Positions 8,732 to 16,966 are shown, counted from the stretch's first letter. The stretch is DNA of 64,000 nucleotides from CAXMMR01 sp963692975 (GCA_963692975.2 CAXMMR010000031.1:124001-188000), one strand, 5' to 3'. Notes: generated by a model not told the origin, from the letters alone. A program made the numbers and translations.

Positions 8732-9385
8732 TCACCGCTGTCGGCGACCTTCCAGGCGGCGAAAGGCGAGGCTGAGCGCAGCCGACAGCGCGATATAAAT
8801 CAGGCCTGCCGCCAACAGCGGCTGCGTCGAGTAGCTGCTGGCTGAGAGGCGCCGCGCCGCGCCGGTGAGGTCCAGCAGCGTGATCGTGCTGGCCAGAGCG
8901 GTCGCCTTGAGTTGGATCAAGCCCTCATTGGCGAGCGCCGGCAGCACCAGCCTGACCGCGCGCGGCAGCACGACGCGACGTAGCGTGGCGAGCCGCCCGA
9001 GACCGAACGCTGCCGCGGCATCACGCTCGCCGGACGGCACGGCGGCGAGGCCGGCGCGCAGCGGCTCTGCGACGTAGGCGGCCATGTTCAGTCCCAGGGC
9101 GATGAGTGCGCAGGGCCAGGCGTTGCGCAGCACCACCCAGGCGGCGGAATGCCGGAGTGCTGGGAATTGCGCCAGCCCATAATAGGTCAGATAGATCTGC
9201 ACCAGCAGCGGCGTGCCGCGAAAGAATGCCGAGTAGAGGCCGGCCGGCCAGGAGACGAGGCGCGTTCGCGCGCGGCGCGCCAGGGCGAGCGGCAGGGCCA
9301 GGGTGTAGCCGATCGCCGAGGAGGCCAGTAGCAGGCCAAGCGTGACCAGCGTGCCATGCCAGAGCGGTGCGATCTCCTGGCTCAT
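8732..9385 (-). CDS. Polar amino acid ABC transporter permease (second)
   Basis: Inner-membrane permease of the His/Glu/Gln (HAAT) class, 217 residues. It has five likely transmembrane segments and the cytoplasmic EAA-type loop (VPSGERDAAAAFGLGRLATLRRVVLPRAVR) that contacts the ATPase. I chose the ATG whose first bases overlap the stop of the preceding permease gene. The longer open frame upstream is a shadow of that gene. It is the last gene of the importer unit. Confidence 0.92.
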   Translation of the reverse strand: MSQEIAPLWHGTLVTLGLLLASSAIGYTLALPLALARRARTRLVSWPAGLYSAFFRGTPLLVQIYLTYYGLAQFPALRHSAAWVVLRNAWPCALIALGLNMAAYVAEPLRAGLAAVPSGERDAAAAFGLGRLATLRRVVLPRAVRLVLPALANEGLIQLKATALASTITLLDLTGAARRLSASSYSTQPLLAAGLIYIALSAALSLAFRRLEGRRQR

Positions 9386-10062
9386 GCAGTCGGCCGACTC
9401 ACGCCGCGGTTGGCACGGCGTTCCAGCAGGGTGAAGAGCGGGTTCGATAGGCCCAGAAACAGCAGATATGCCGTTGCGGCAGCGATATAGAAGGTGAAGG
9501 GCTGACGCGTCACCTGGGCGCCGATGGACGCCTTGCGCATCAGCTCTTCCAAGCCCAGCACGGACACCAGCGACGTGTCCTTCAGTAGGTTCTGCCACTG
9601 GTTGTTCAGGCTCGGCAGGGCGATCCGCCAGGCTTGTGGCAGGTGGATGCGGCGCAGCACCTGCGATGGGCGCAACCCCAAGGCGGCGGCCGCCTCAAGC
9701 TGCCCGCGCGGCACCGCCAGGAAGGCGCCACGCAGCATCTCGGAGGCGTAGGAGGCGAACACGATCGACAGCGCGAAGGCGCCGCCCTCGAACGGCGTGA
9801 TGGACACTGCGCCGTGCGTCGCCCGATCGAGCAATTGCGACGCGCCGAAATAGCAGACCAGCAGGATGACGAACTCCGGCACCCCGCGCAGCAGCCTGGT
9901 GCCCCAGGCAACCGGCAGCCGGATCGCAGCGCTTGGCGACAGGCTGGCTGCGGCGCCGGCAAGGCCCAGGGCAAAACCCAGGACCAGGCAGGTGACGGCA
10001 AGCTCCAAGGTGACGCAGGCGCCGGCGAAGAGTTGGCCGCTATAGGCTTCCAGGTCATGCAC
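9382..10062 (-). CDS. Polar amino acid ABC transporter permease (first)
   Basis: Second HAAT-class permease, forming the heterodimeric channel with the downstream gene. I selected a GTG start (226 residues, beginning VHDLEAYSGQLFAGACVTLEL). The open frame continues 17 codons upstream, but those codons lie in a family A repeat and do not look like permease sequence. Several hydrophobic segments and the EAA loop (VPRGQLEAAAALGLRPSQVLRRIHLPQAWR) are present. The stop overlaps the start of the second permease. Confidence 0.9.
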   Translation of the reverse strand: MHDLEAYSGQLFAGACVTLELAVTCLVLGFALGLAGAAASLSPSAAIRLPVAWGTRLLRGVPEFVILLVCYFGASQLLDRATHGAVSITPFEGGAFALSIVFASYASEMLRGAFLAVPRGQLEAAAALGLRPSQVLRRIHLPQAWRIALPSLNNQWQNLLKDTSLVSVLGLEELMRKASIGAQVTRQPFTFYIAAATAYLLFLGLSNPLFTLLERRANRGVSRPTA

Positions 10063-10082
10063 GGGTCGAAATCCAAGGCACG

Positions 10083-10249
10083 CAAGGCAAGGGCTGTGCC
10101 CTTGGCCCGCCAAGGGCCGGGAGGCCCTTGGATCCCAATCGCTGTTGGCTGCACGTCATCTAGCACTCAGTCAGCCGTACATCTTGAGTAACGGATTTTA
10201 AAGGCTCCGCCTTTAATGGGGTCAAGGGGCAAAGCCCCTTGCCTTCCTT
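10083..10249 (-). repeat. Family A repeat, complete, reverse orientation
   Basis: Four-hairpin element between the binding-protein and permease genes. The outer stem (AAGGGC/GCCCTT) and H3 (CCAAGGGCC/GGCCCTTGG) are followed, after a spacer, by TTTAAAGGC/GCCTTTAA and CAAGGGGC/GCCCCTTG. It lies within what looks like a single transcription unit. Confidence 0.85.
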
Positions 10250-10250
10250 T

Positions 10251-11024
10251 CTATGGCGCAATGCTAAACGGGAAATATTTGGCATTGATCTTGGCAAAGG
10301 TGCCGTCCGCGCGCACCGCCTTGATGGCGGTGTCGAGCTTGCCGGCGAGTGCCGTGTCCGTCTGGCGCAGGCCGATGGCGGTGCCGGCGCCGAAGATGGC
10401 GGGGTCGTTGATCGGCTGGCCGGCGAAGGCGTAGCCGTCCTTGGTGCCGGCCTTGGCGAGCCAGTCGTAGCCGACGGTTCGATCTTGCAACGAGGCGTCG
10501 ATGCGGCCGGCTTCCAGGTCCTGGAACATCTCGTCCTGAGTCTCGTAGACTTTGATCGTGACGGAGCTTTTCAGCCTGGTGTTGGCGTAGGTCTCGTGCG
10601 TGGTGCCGCTCTGCACGCCGATGGTTTTGCCCTGCAGGCTGGCCGGGTCGGCGGTGATCGCGGCATCCTTGGCGGCGATGAACTGGGCCTGCACGGTGGT
10701 GAGCGGGTCGGTGAACAGGATCGCTGCGCGGCGGGCCGGGGTCACCGAGATCTGCGACAGGGCGGCGTCAATTTTATGCGCGTCGAGGGCGGGGATAAGA
10801 CCGTCGAAATCCATGCTGACGTATTGGCAATCGAGAGCGGCGCGGCGGCAGATCGCCTGCCCGAGCTCGATTTCGAAACCTTGCAGCGTGCCGCTGGCAT
10901 CCTTGAACTCGAAGGGCGCGTAATCCGGCTCGGTGCCGATGCGCAGCGTCTGCGCCAGGCTAGGAGCGGCGCAGAGCGCGACGAGAAAAACAGCAAGAGC
11001 TTCTTTTTTAAAAAAAAGAAGCAA
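10251..11024 (-). CDS. Amino acid ABC transporter substrate-binding protein, TTG start inside a repeat
   Basis: Periplasmic binding protein of the family-3 solute-binding class. The mature part begins QTLRIGTEPDYAPFEFKDASG and carries the conserved FEIELGQAIC and later motifs. The only sensible start is a TTG giving 257 residues and a good signal peptide with a twin-lysine n-region and a VALCAAPSLA cleavage region. That TTG and the first eight codons (MLLFFKKE) lie within an arm of a family B repeat. No ATG or GTG occurs in frame until far upstream, inside the ATPase gene. The element thus seems to provide the translation start. Confidence 0.85.
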   Translation of the reverse strand: MLLFFKKEALAVFLVALCAAPSLAQTLRIGTEPDYAPFEFKDASGTLQGFEIELGQAICRRAALDCQYVSMDFDGLIPALDAHKIDAALSQISVTPARRAAILFTDPLTTVQAQFIAAKDAAITADPASLQGKTIGVQSGTTHETYANTRLKSSVTIKVYETQDEMFQDLEAGRIDASLQDRTVGYDWLAKAGTKDGYAFAGQPINDPAIFGAGTAIGLRQTDTALAGKLDTAIKAVRADGTFAKINAKYFPFSIAP

Positions 11025-11114
11025 AAAACTTTTAGCTGCGCTGTCGCTCGCCCGCGCCGACAATCCATGCTTATCGGACAGACGTTTTTTGGTTCTTTTT
11101 TTCAAAAAAGAACC
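10998..11114 (-). repeat. Family B repeat, two arms, reverse orientation
   Basis: Left arm of GCTTC/GAAGC type, then AAAAAACTTTT, a spacer of about 50 bp, and a right arm GTTTTTT plus GGTTC/GAACC. The left arm encodes the start of the binding protein, and the right arm encodes the last residues and stop of the ATPase gene, so the whole gap between two genes of one unit is the element. Confidence 0.9.
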
Positions 11115-11962
11115 CCTTCCTTGCTGCCATTTAGAAAGCGCCGCACCCGGTCCGATCGCGCCTGTGTAAAGACCTGCTCGGGTGAGCCGTCTTCCTCGAC
11201 CAGGCCTTCGTGGAGAAAGACAACGCGGTTTGCGACGGTGCGGGCGAAGTTCAATTCGTGAGTGACCACCAGCATGGTGCGGCCCTCCTCGGCGAGGCCG
11301 CGCATGACCTTCAGCACTTCGCCGACGAGCTCGGGGTCGAGCGCCGAGGTCGGCTCGTCGAACAGAAGCAGGTCGGGGCGCATGGCGAGCGCGCGGGCGA
11401 TGCCGACGCGCTGCTGCTGGCCGCCGGAGAGCTCGGATGGGTAGGCGCCGGCGCGATGGGCGAGGCCGACGCGCTCCAGAGCGGCGAGGCCCTCGGCGGC
11501 GGCCTCGGCGCGCGGCAGTCGAAGCACCTGCATGGGCGCGAGGGTGACGTTTTGCAGCGCGGTGAGGTGGGGCCAGAGGTTGAACTGCTGGAACACCATG
11601 CCGATGCGCGAGCGTAGGCGGGTGAGCTGAGAGCGGTCGGCGGGGCACGGGCCGGCGCGGCTGGGCTGCATGCGGATCAGCTCGCCCCCGATCGCGACCT
11701 CGCCGCAATCGGGCGTCTCCAGCAGGTTGATGCAGCGGAGCAGCGTGCTCTTGCCCGAGCCGCTGCTGCCGAGGATGGCGACGACCTCGTGTTCGCGGGC
11801 AAGCAGGTCGATGCCGCGCAGCACGGGCGTCTTGTTGAAGCTCTTGCGCAGGCCGCGAACGAGCAGCGCCTCGCGGCCACGGGTCTTGCCTGTGCTCGTG
11901 GCCGCCGGCGGCTCGGCGAGCGGGCCCGAGGGTGCGTCAGTGCTGAGCGGATGGCTGGTCAG
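11102..11962 (-). CDS. Polar amino acid ABC transporter ATP-binding protein, probable CTG start
   Basis: GlnQ/HisP-type ATPase with Walker A GSSGSGKST, signature LSGGQQQRVGIARAL and Walker B LLLFDEPTSALDPE. The first ATG/GTG/TTG in frame is a GTG at 11824, which would delete the conserved first strand and A-loop segment LLVRGLRKSFNKTPV that is clearly encoded upstream. That frame is open back to a CTG overlapping the TGA of the preceding gene as CTGA, giving 286 residues. I infer initiation at this CTG, although a start at a later CTG is possible. The last codons and TGA come from a family B repeat. Confidence 0.85.
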   Translation of the reverse strand: MTSHPLSTDAPSGPLAEPPAATSTGKTRGREALLVRGLRKSFNKTPVLRGIDLLAREHEVVAILGSSGSGKSTLLRCINLLETPDCGEVAIGGELIRMQPSRAGPCPADRSQLTRLRSRIGMVFQQFNLWPHLTALQNVTLAPMQVLRLPRAEAAAEGLAALERVGLAHRAGAYPSELSGGQQQRVGIARALAMRPDLLLFDEPTSALDPELVGEVLKVMRGLAEEGRTMLVVTHELNFARTVANRVVFLHEGLVEEDGSPEQVFTQARSDRVRRFLNGSKEGVLF

Positions 11963-12648
11963 CGGATGCGCACCGAGACGGTGCCGATGCCCTCAACGCT
12001 GCCTTCCAGCAGGTCACCACGCTTGACGGCGGCAACGCCGGCGGGCGTGCCGGTGAAGACGAGGTCGCCTGGAGCGAGGGCGATGAAACGCGAGAGCTGG
12101 GCGATGATCGCCTCGACCGGCCAGATCATCTCAGCGAGGTCGCCGGATTGCCGCGGCTCTCCGTTCACCGCCAGGGTGATGCGGCCGGCAGCCGGCGGCG
12201 GTCCGGCGGGGGCGCGGCGCAGGGTGCCGATCGGGGCGGAGTGGTCGAAGCCCTTGGCCAGGTCCCAGGGGCGGCCGGTCTGCTTGGCTGCCGCTTGCAG
12301 GTCGCGCCGGGTCATGTCGAGGCCGGCGGCGTAGCCGAAGACGTGGCGGGCGGCCTCGGCTGGCGCGATGCTGGCGCCGCCGGCGCCGATCGCGACGACG
12401 AGCTCGATCTCGGGGTGTAGCTCGCTGGTCTCTGTCGGGTAGGCCATCTCGGCGCCGGCGGTGAGCACGGCGTCGGCGGGCTTGGCAAAGAAGAACGGCG
12501 GCTCGCGCTCCGGGTCCGAGCCCATCTCACGGGCGTGCTCGGCGTAGTTGCGGCCGACGCACAGGATGCGGCGAACCGGGAACAGGCCGCCATCGAGGAC
12601 GGGCACGCTCGGGATCGGAGGCGGCTCGATCAAGTAGGGCGTGCTCAT
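11959..12648 (-). CDS. Fumarylacetoacetate hydrolase family protein
   Basis: FAH-fold enzyme, 229 residues, with CVGRNYAEHAREMG, the FFFAKPADAVL substrate loop, the metal ligands EIELVVAIG and the C-terminal TPAGVAAVKRGDLLEGSVEGIG. Members hydrolyse, decarboxylate or isomerise 2-oxo acid-type substrates (acylpyruvate hydrolase, fumarylpyruvate hydrolase and relatives). The exact substrate cannot be read from the sequence. It is the first gene of the amino acid importer unit, suggesting breakdown of an imported acid or amino acid. Confidence 0.9.
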   Translation of the reverse strand: MSTPYLIEPPPIPSVPVLDGGLFPVRRILCVGRNYAEHAREMGSDPEREPPFFFAKPADAVLTAGAEMAYPTETSELHPEIELVVAIGAGGASIAPAEAARHVFGYAAGLDMTRRDLQAAAKQTGRPWDLAKGFDHSAPIGTLRRAPAGPPPAAGRITLAVNGEPRQSGDLAEMIWPVEAIIAQLSRFIALAPGDLVFTGTPAGVAAVKRGDLLEGSVEGIGTVSVRIR

Positions 12649-12805
12649 GCGGGTGATCTCACATCAAGACGCGCGACAAGGCCAGGGCCTCGTTTCTGGC
12701 GCTGCGCCGATCGATCGCAGTTGCGTGAGTGGAGCAAACCCGCCCGAGCGCACGCGCTTACACGATGGCGCTCGCGCAACGGTGGGCCTGCTGGGAGTTT
12801 GAACG

Positions 12806-13978
12806 ATGCGCGCATTGGCATGGCACGGCAGGAACGACATTCGCTGCGACACGGTGCCCGACCCCACCATCGAGGAGGCGCGCGACGTCATCCTCAAGGT
12901 GACGGCCTGCGCGATCTGCGGCTCGGACCTGCATCTGATGGACGGGCAGATGCCCACCATGGAGAGCGGGGACGTTCTCGGCCACGAGTTCATGGGCATC
13001 GTCGTCGAGACCGGGAGCCCGAACCACAAGCTGAAGAAGGGCGACCGGGTGGTGGTGCCTTTCAACATCAATTGCGGCGAGTGCTACCAGTGCAAGCTGG
13101 GCAACTGGGCGTCTTGCCTGAACTCCAACCGCAACGGCGCGATGGCGGCCAAGATGTTCGGCTACCCGACGGCTGGTCTGTTCGGCTACTCGCACCTTAC
13201 CGGCGGCTATTGGGGCGGACAGGCCGAGTATGTGCGGGTGCCAATGTCCGATGTCGGGCCGATGATCGTGCCCGAGGGCATGACCGACGAGCAGGCGCTG
13301 TTCCTGTCCGACATTTTGCCGACCGGCTGGCAGGCGATCGTGCATTGCGACCTCACCGGCGGCGAGGCCGTCGCGATCTGGGGCGCGGGGCCCGTCGGGC
13401 TGTTCGCCATCAAGTCGGCCGAGGTCAAGGGCGCGGGCAAGATCATCGCCATCGAGACGGTGCCGGAGCGCCAGGCGATGGCGCGCCTGGCCGGGGCGAC
13501 GCACATCATCAACCCTGAGACCGATGACGTGCTGGAGATGCTCAAGGAGATCACCGGCGGGCGGGGACCGGACGCGGTGGTGGACTGCGTCGGCATGGAG
13601 GCGACCGGCCATCACGGCATTCTGGGCGCGATCAGCGCGGTGCAGGAGAAGCTGACCGCCAACCAGCGGCCGTATGCGCTGGAGCAGGCGATCAACGCGG
13701 TGCGGGCCTCGGGCATCGTGTCCGTGCCGGGCGTCTATTCGGGCCCGATCCCGGTCAACATGGGCTCGGTGGTGCAGAAGGGGCTGACCATTCGCACCGG
13801 CCAGACGCATGTGAAGCGGTTCCTCGAGGAGCTGACCGGGCTGATCCAGAACGGCAGGATCGATCCGACCTTCATGATCACGCATCGCAGCTCCAACCTT
13901 GAACAGGGGCCGGAACTCTACGAAACCTTCCGCGACAAGAAGGATGGCTGCGTGAAGGTCGTGTTCGCCTTCGCCTAG
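12806..13978 (+). CDS. Zinc-dependent alcohol dehydrogenase, formaldehyde-dehydrogenase-like
   Basis: Medium-chain zinc dehydrogenase, 390 residues. It has catalytic-zinc residues in CAICGSDLH and GHEFMG, the structural-zinc cysteine cluster CGECYQCKLGNWASC, and the NAD-binding segment WGAGPVGLFAIKSAEVKGAG. The length and the long insertion between the domains resemble the glutathione-independent formaldehyde dehydrogenase group, but the substrate is not determined. A GGGAG ribosome site precedes the ATG. It is divergent from the FAH-like gene across 157 bp that probably holds both promoters. Confidence 0.92.
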   Translation: MRALAWHGRNDIRCDTVPDPTIEEARDVILKVTACAICGSDLHLMDGQMPTMESGDVLGHEFMGIVVETGSPNHKLKKGDRVVVPFNINCGECYQCKLGNWASCLNSNRNGAMAAKMFGYPTAGLFGYSHLTGGYWGGQAEYVRVPMSDVGPMIVPEGMTDEQALFLSDILPTGWQAIVHCDLTGGEAVAIWGAGPVGLFAIKSAEVKGAGKIIAIETVPERQAMARLAGATHIINPETDDVLEMLKEITGGRGPDAVVDCVGMEATGHHGILGAISAVQEKLTANQRPYALEQAINAVRASGIVSVPGVYSGPIPVNMGSVVQKGLTIRTGQTHVKRFLEELTGLIQNGRIDPTFMITHRSSNLEQGPELYETFRDKKDGCVKVVFAFA

Positions 13979-14001
13979 GCCTTCCCAGGAGGGATCAAGC
14001 G

Positions 14002-14250
14002 ATGCCGAAGCTGCACTACCGCGTTGTCATGCATGACGGCGGCTGGGCTTACACTCTGGACGGGGTGTTTTCCGAGCCGTTCGCCTCTCACGACCTGGCG
14101 TTGCGAGCGGCGCGGCAGGTTGCCGAGGAGCAGCACGTCGCCGGCGAGACGACGCAGATCGAGTATCAGGACGCCGCGGGCGCGTGGCACTCCGAGATGT
14201 CCGACGGCACCGACCGGCCGGATGCTGACGTGGTGGTCGAGGAAACCTGA
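14002..14250 (+). CDS. DUF2188 family protein
   Basis: Small 82-residue acidic protein. The central HDLALRAARQVAEEQ helix, the IEYQDAAGAWHSE strand and the opening YRVVMHDGGWAY fit the DUF2188 family, whose function is unknown. An AGGAGGG ribosome site lies 10 bases before the ATG. It follows the dehydrogenase gene by 23 bp and is probably cotranscribed. It ends before a family A repeat. Confidence 0.85.
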   Translation: MPKLHYRVVMHDGGWAYTLDGVFSEPFASHDLALRAARQVAEEQHVAGETTQIEYQDAAGAWHSEMSDGTDRPDADVVVEET

Positions 14251-14280
14251 TTACCTCGCTGCGCAACGAGGCCGCTTAGG

Positions 14281-14442
14281 GGAAGGCAAGGCCAGAGGCT
14301 CTGCCTCTGGACTCCGCTGGGGCCTGAGGCCCCAGACCCCCTTTCGCTTGGAGTCGCGGCGCAAGCCTCGCCATTGCATAGCTACAAATGGATTTTAAAG
14401 GCTTCGCCTTTAATGGGGTTCAGGAGCAAAGCCCCTGACCTT
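14281..14442 (-). repeat. Family A repeat, complete, reverse orientation
   Basis: CCAGAGGC/GCCTCTGG and TGGGGCC/GGCCCCA stems, a spacer of about 60 bp, then TTTAAAGGC/GCCTTTAA and an imperfect GGGGC/GCCCC stem. It separates two convergent genes, and the last two bases touch the stop of the phosphoesterase gene. Confidence 0.88.
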
Positions 14443-14935
14443 ACTTCGCTTTCAGTAAGTTGATAATCACCTTCGGCGCGAAGCCACATGCGTCAACGCC
14501 GACGTCGTGCTGGCGAGGCACCGGCTTGAGCCGGCCATGACTATGGCCGTGCAGGTTGACAGCCCCTTTGGCCATGTCGTGCCAGCTGCGAAAGGGATAG
14601 TGGCAGAGCACCAGCCGGGCGCCGTCAACCTGCAACTCGGCATAGGCCTGGATGCTGGACCAGCCGGACGCGGTGCGCACGGCCGCATCGTCGTTGTTGC
14701 CGGTGACGAGATGCTTGGCGCCGTGCAGCGACGCGAGCAGGTCGGCCACGCGCGAGGGCGGCTGTTTGACCGCGAAGTCGCCGAGATGCCAGACCTCGTC
14801 TTCGGCATGCACGACGTCGTTCCACGCGGCGATCATCGCCGCGTCCATCTCACGCACCGATGGGAAAGGGCGGCGGTAGAAGCCGCGTGCGGCGGCATGG
14901 CCGAAATGCTGGTCGCTGGTCACGTAGATCGTCAT
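14441..14935 (-). CDS. Calcineurin-like metallophosphoesterase
   Basis: Compact 164-residue phosphoesterase with all five metal-binding blocks in order: SDQHFGH (residues 7-13), LGDFAVK, TGNNDD, LCHYPF and GHSHG. The set resembles small phage- and plasmid-type phosphoesterases of the DNA-repair/RNA-processing superfamily. The substrate is unknown. It is a single gene, divergent from the YciF-like gene, with no signal peptide and therefore cytoplasmic. Confidence 0.88.
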   Translation of the reverse strand: MTIYVTSDQHFGHAAARGFYRRPFPSVREMDAAMIAAWNDVVHAEDEVWHLGDFAVKQPPSRVADLLASLHGAKHLVTGNNDDAAVRTASGWSSIQAYAELQVDGARLVLCHYPFRSWHDMAKGAVNLHGHSHGRLKPVPRQHDVGVDACGFAPKVIINLLKAK

Positions 14936-15034
14936 CGATCAAGCTCGTGAGAATGATGCGTGACGCTGACGCGGCACCGCAACTTTGTCGACCGCGTCGT
15001 ATTGCTGCTACTCCACGGACCTAGGACGATCGCC

Positions 15035-15544
15035 ATGCCAGCTCCAGAAAGCCTCAAGGAACTCTACGCCGACGAGATGAAAGATCTGTGGTCTGCCAAT
15101 GACCAGATGACCCGGGCGGTCACGACGCTGGCTGGCCTCGCCCACGACCCGGCGCTCAGGCAGTCGCTCGAGGAGTCGGTCGGCGGCATCAACAAGCATA
15201 CCGCGACGTTGAAGACGCTGATCGAGGACGTGAGCGACGAGGTTGAGCCGGAACTCTGCCGCGGCATGGAAGGTCTCGTTCGCGAGGCGCTGAAGCACGG
15301 CAAGAAGGAAGCGTCCGACGTCGCCGAGCTGCACGACATCGCGATCATCTCGCAGTATCAGCGGATGTCGCATTACGGGATCACCGGCTTCGGCTCGGTG
15401 ACCGCGCTCGCCAAGGCGCTCGGCATGAACGAGCACGTCGCGAAGCTGAAGGAGATCACCTCGGAGATCTACAAGGCGGACGAGTACACCAGCAAACTCG
15501 GCGACAAGGCCGCCAAGGCCGCGGCCAAGCACGAGAAGGCTTAG
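15035..15544 (+). CDS. YciE/YciF family ferritin-like protein (DUF892)
   Basis: Four-helix-bundle protein of 169 residues beginning PAPESLKELYADEMKDLWSAN, with glutamate/histidine pairs typical of the family (ESVGGINKHTATL, EALKHGKKEA, EMKDLYDAE-like pattern). Relatives are stress-induced in enterobacteria and have a rubrerythrin-like diiron fold. The role in this organism is inferred only. The internal ATG at 15035, with AGGA upstream, was preferred over a start at 14960. Confidence 0.88.
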   Translation: MPAPESLKELYADEMKDLWSANDQMTRAVTTLAGLAHDPALRQSLEESVGGINKHTATLKTLIEDVSDEVEPELCRGMEGLVREALKHGKKEASDVAELHDIAIISQYQRMSHYGITGFGSVTALAKALGMNEHVAKLKEITSEIYKADEYTSKLGDKAAKAAAKHEKA

Positions 15545-15570
15545 TCCGGACGGCTGCAGACGTTTGATGC

Positions 15571-15599
15571 ACGGGCGGGATCCGGACGATCCCGCCCGT
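15571..15599. terminator. Bidirectional stem-loop terminator
   Basis: Perfect 12-bp stem ACGGGCGGGATC/GATCCCGCCCGT with a five-base loop, in the 61-bp gap between convergent genes. The T-run is weak on both sides, so it may need Rho or be only an RNA-stabilising hairpin. It is one of the few gaps without a family A or B repeat. Confidence 0.7.
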
Positions 15600-15605
15600 C
15601 AGTTC

Positions 15606-16904
15606 TTATAAGACTGTAGGTATTGCCGGCCCAAGCGCCTTTGGCCAGGGGCCGCGCGTGGCATCAAGTTGCTGGACCGGGGCGAGCTTGACCGGGCTGC
15701 CGCCCGCCGCCGCCTGATAGATCGCCTCCAAAATGCGCATGTCCTGCAATCCTTCCTCGCCTGGCGTATGCGGCGTCGTGCCTTCTCTCAGCGAGGCGGC
15801 GAACGCGTCCATTTCGACGGCGAATTGGCTTCTCGGTGCGAACCGGCGCTGCTCCAAGGCCGAGGCTTGGCCGGCCTTGCGGGATATCTGAAGCGCCAGG
15901 TTGTCGTAGCCGAAGGCGGGGTCGAGGCCGAACCAGCCGGTCTCGGCGTGCACGCGGAGCTGGCGGCTCTCATGGAAGCTGTAGCCGGATGAGCCGGTGG
16001 CGATGATGCCTGACGGAAAGCGCAGGGTGAACAACGCGACGTCCTCAATCTCGCGAAAGCGCGGGTCGTTCTTCGGTTGCGTGAGCGCGCCGGTCACCTC
16101 GATCGGCTCCTCGCCGGTGAGGTAGCGAAAGGCGTTGAAGCAGTAGAGCCCGACATCGGGCAGCGAGCCGCCGCCGGCCATTGCGCGGATCTGGCGCCAT
16201 TGGCCATTCGCGGCGTCGTTCTGGCCGTTGATCGCCTCGATCATCTGCACCCGGCCGAAGGTCTTGTCGCGGGCGAGGCCGATCGCGGTGCGATGCGCCT
16301 CATTGTATTGCAGGCGATAGGCGATCATCAGTTCACGCTTGGCGGCGCGGCAAGCATCGACCATGTGCTGGGCGTCGGCGACGTTGGAGGCCATCGGCTT
16401 TTCGCACAGCACATGCTTACCGGCCTGGGCGGCGCGCACGGTATATTCGGCATGCATCGCGTTCGGCAGCACGATGTAGACGATGTCGATGTCCGGATTG
16501 TTCCTGATGCTGTCGAAATTGGCGTAGCTGTAGACGTTCTGGCTCGGCACGCCGTATTGCGCGGCGATGACGCGGGCCTTGTCGGGCTCGCCGCTGACCA
16601 GCCCTGTGAGGCGCACCGACTTTGCCTCGGCGAAACCAGGGATGATGTTTTCGAGCGCCAGCGCGCCCAGTCCCACCACGCAGATGCCCAGGCGCTTGCC
16701 CGGCGGCATCGGGTTGGGCACCGGGCCGTTTTGCTCGCTGGCCTGATGCAGCGGCGGCAGGCTGACCTTGCCGTCCTGCACGGCGCCGCGCAGCGCTGCC
16801 GGCTCGCCCTGCGGCTCGGCGCCTTGGGCCGGCGCAACGAGGCCGGCTCCAGCCGCCGCGCCCAGCGCCGAGCCCACCAGTCCGCGCCGTGTCATCTCCG
16901 CCAT
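15606..16904 (-). CDS. Gfo/Idh/MocA oxidoreductase with Tat signal
   Basis: NAD(P)-dependent sugar oxidoreductase, 432 residues. The start carries a twin-arginine signal (TRRGLVGSALGAAAGAGL, cleavage near AQGA), so export in folded form with bound cofactor is likely. Rossmann motif GLGALALE at about residue 75, then CEKPMASNVADAQHM with the conserved lysine-proline of the family. The closest functional model is periplasmic glucose-fructose oxidoreductase of Zymomonas, which has the same Tat export and length. The sugar specificity is inferred. A GGGAGAG ribosome site precedes the ATG. Confidence 0.9.
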   Translation of the reverse strand: MAEMTRRGLVGSALGAAAGAGLVAPAQGAEPQGEPAALRGAVQDGKVSLPPLHQASEQNGPVPNPMPPGKRLGICVVGLGALALENIIPGFAEAKSVRLTGLVSGEPDKARVIAAQYGVPSQNVYSYANFDSIRNNPDIDIVYIVLPNAMHAEYTVRAAQAGKHVLCEKPMASNVADAQHMVDACRAAKRELMIAYRLQYNEAHRTAIGLARDKTFGRVQMIEAINGQNDAANGQWRQIRAMAGGGSLPDVGLYCFNAFRYLTGEEPIEVTGALTQPKNDPRFREIEDVALFTLRFPSGIIATGSSGYSFHESRQLRVHAETGWFGLDPAFGYDNLALQISRKAGQASALEQRRFAPRSQFAVEMDAFAASLREGTTPHTPGEEGLQDMRILEAIYQAAAGGSPVKLAPVQQLDATRGPWPKALGPAIPTVL

Positions 16905-16966
16905 CTTGGCTCTCCCGTCGTATTATCTTGGCCGCAACCAGGCATGGGAGGCTGGGTTCCGGCAAC

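Noticed and set aside
10251..11708. 485-codon frame joining the binding protein with sequence opposite the ATPase
   Set aside because: The upstream half is an alternate frame of the ATPase gene on the same strand. Only the part after the TTG at 11024 matches a binding protein.
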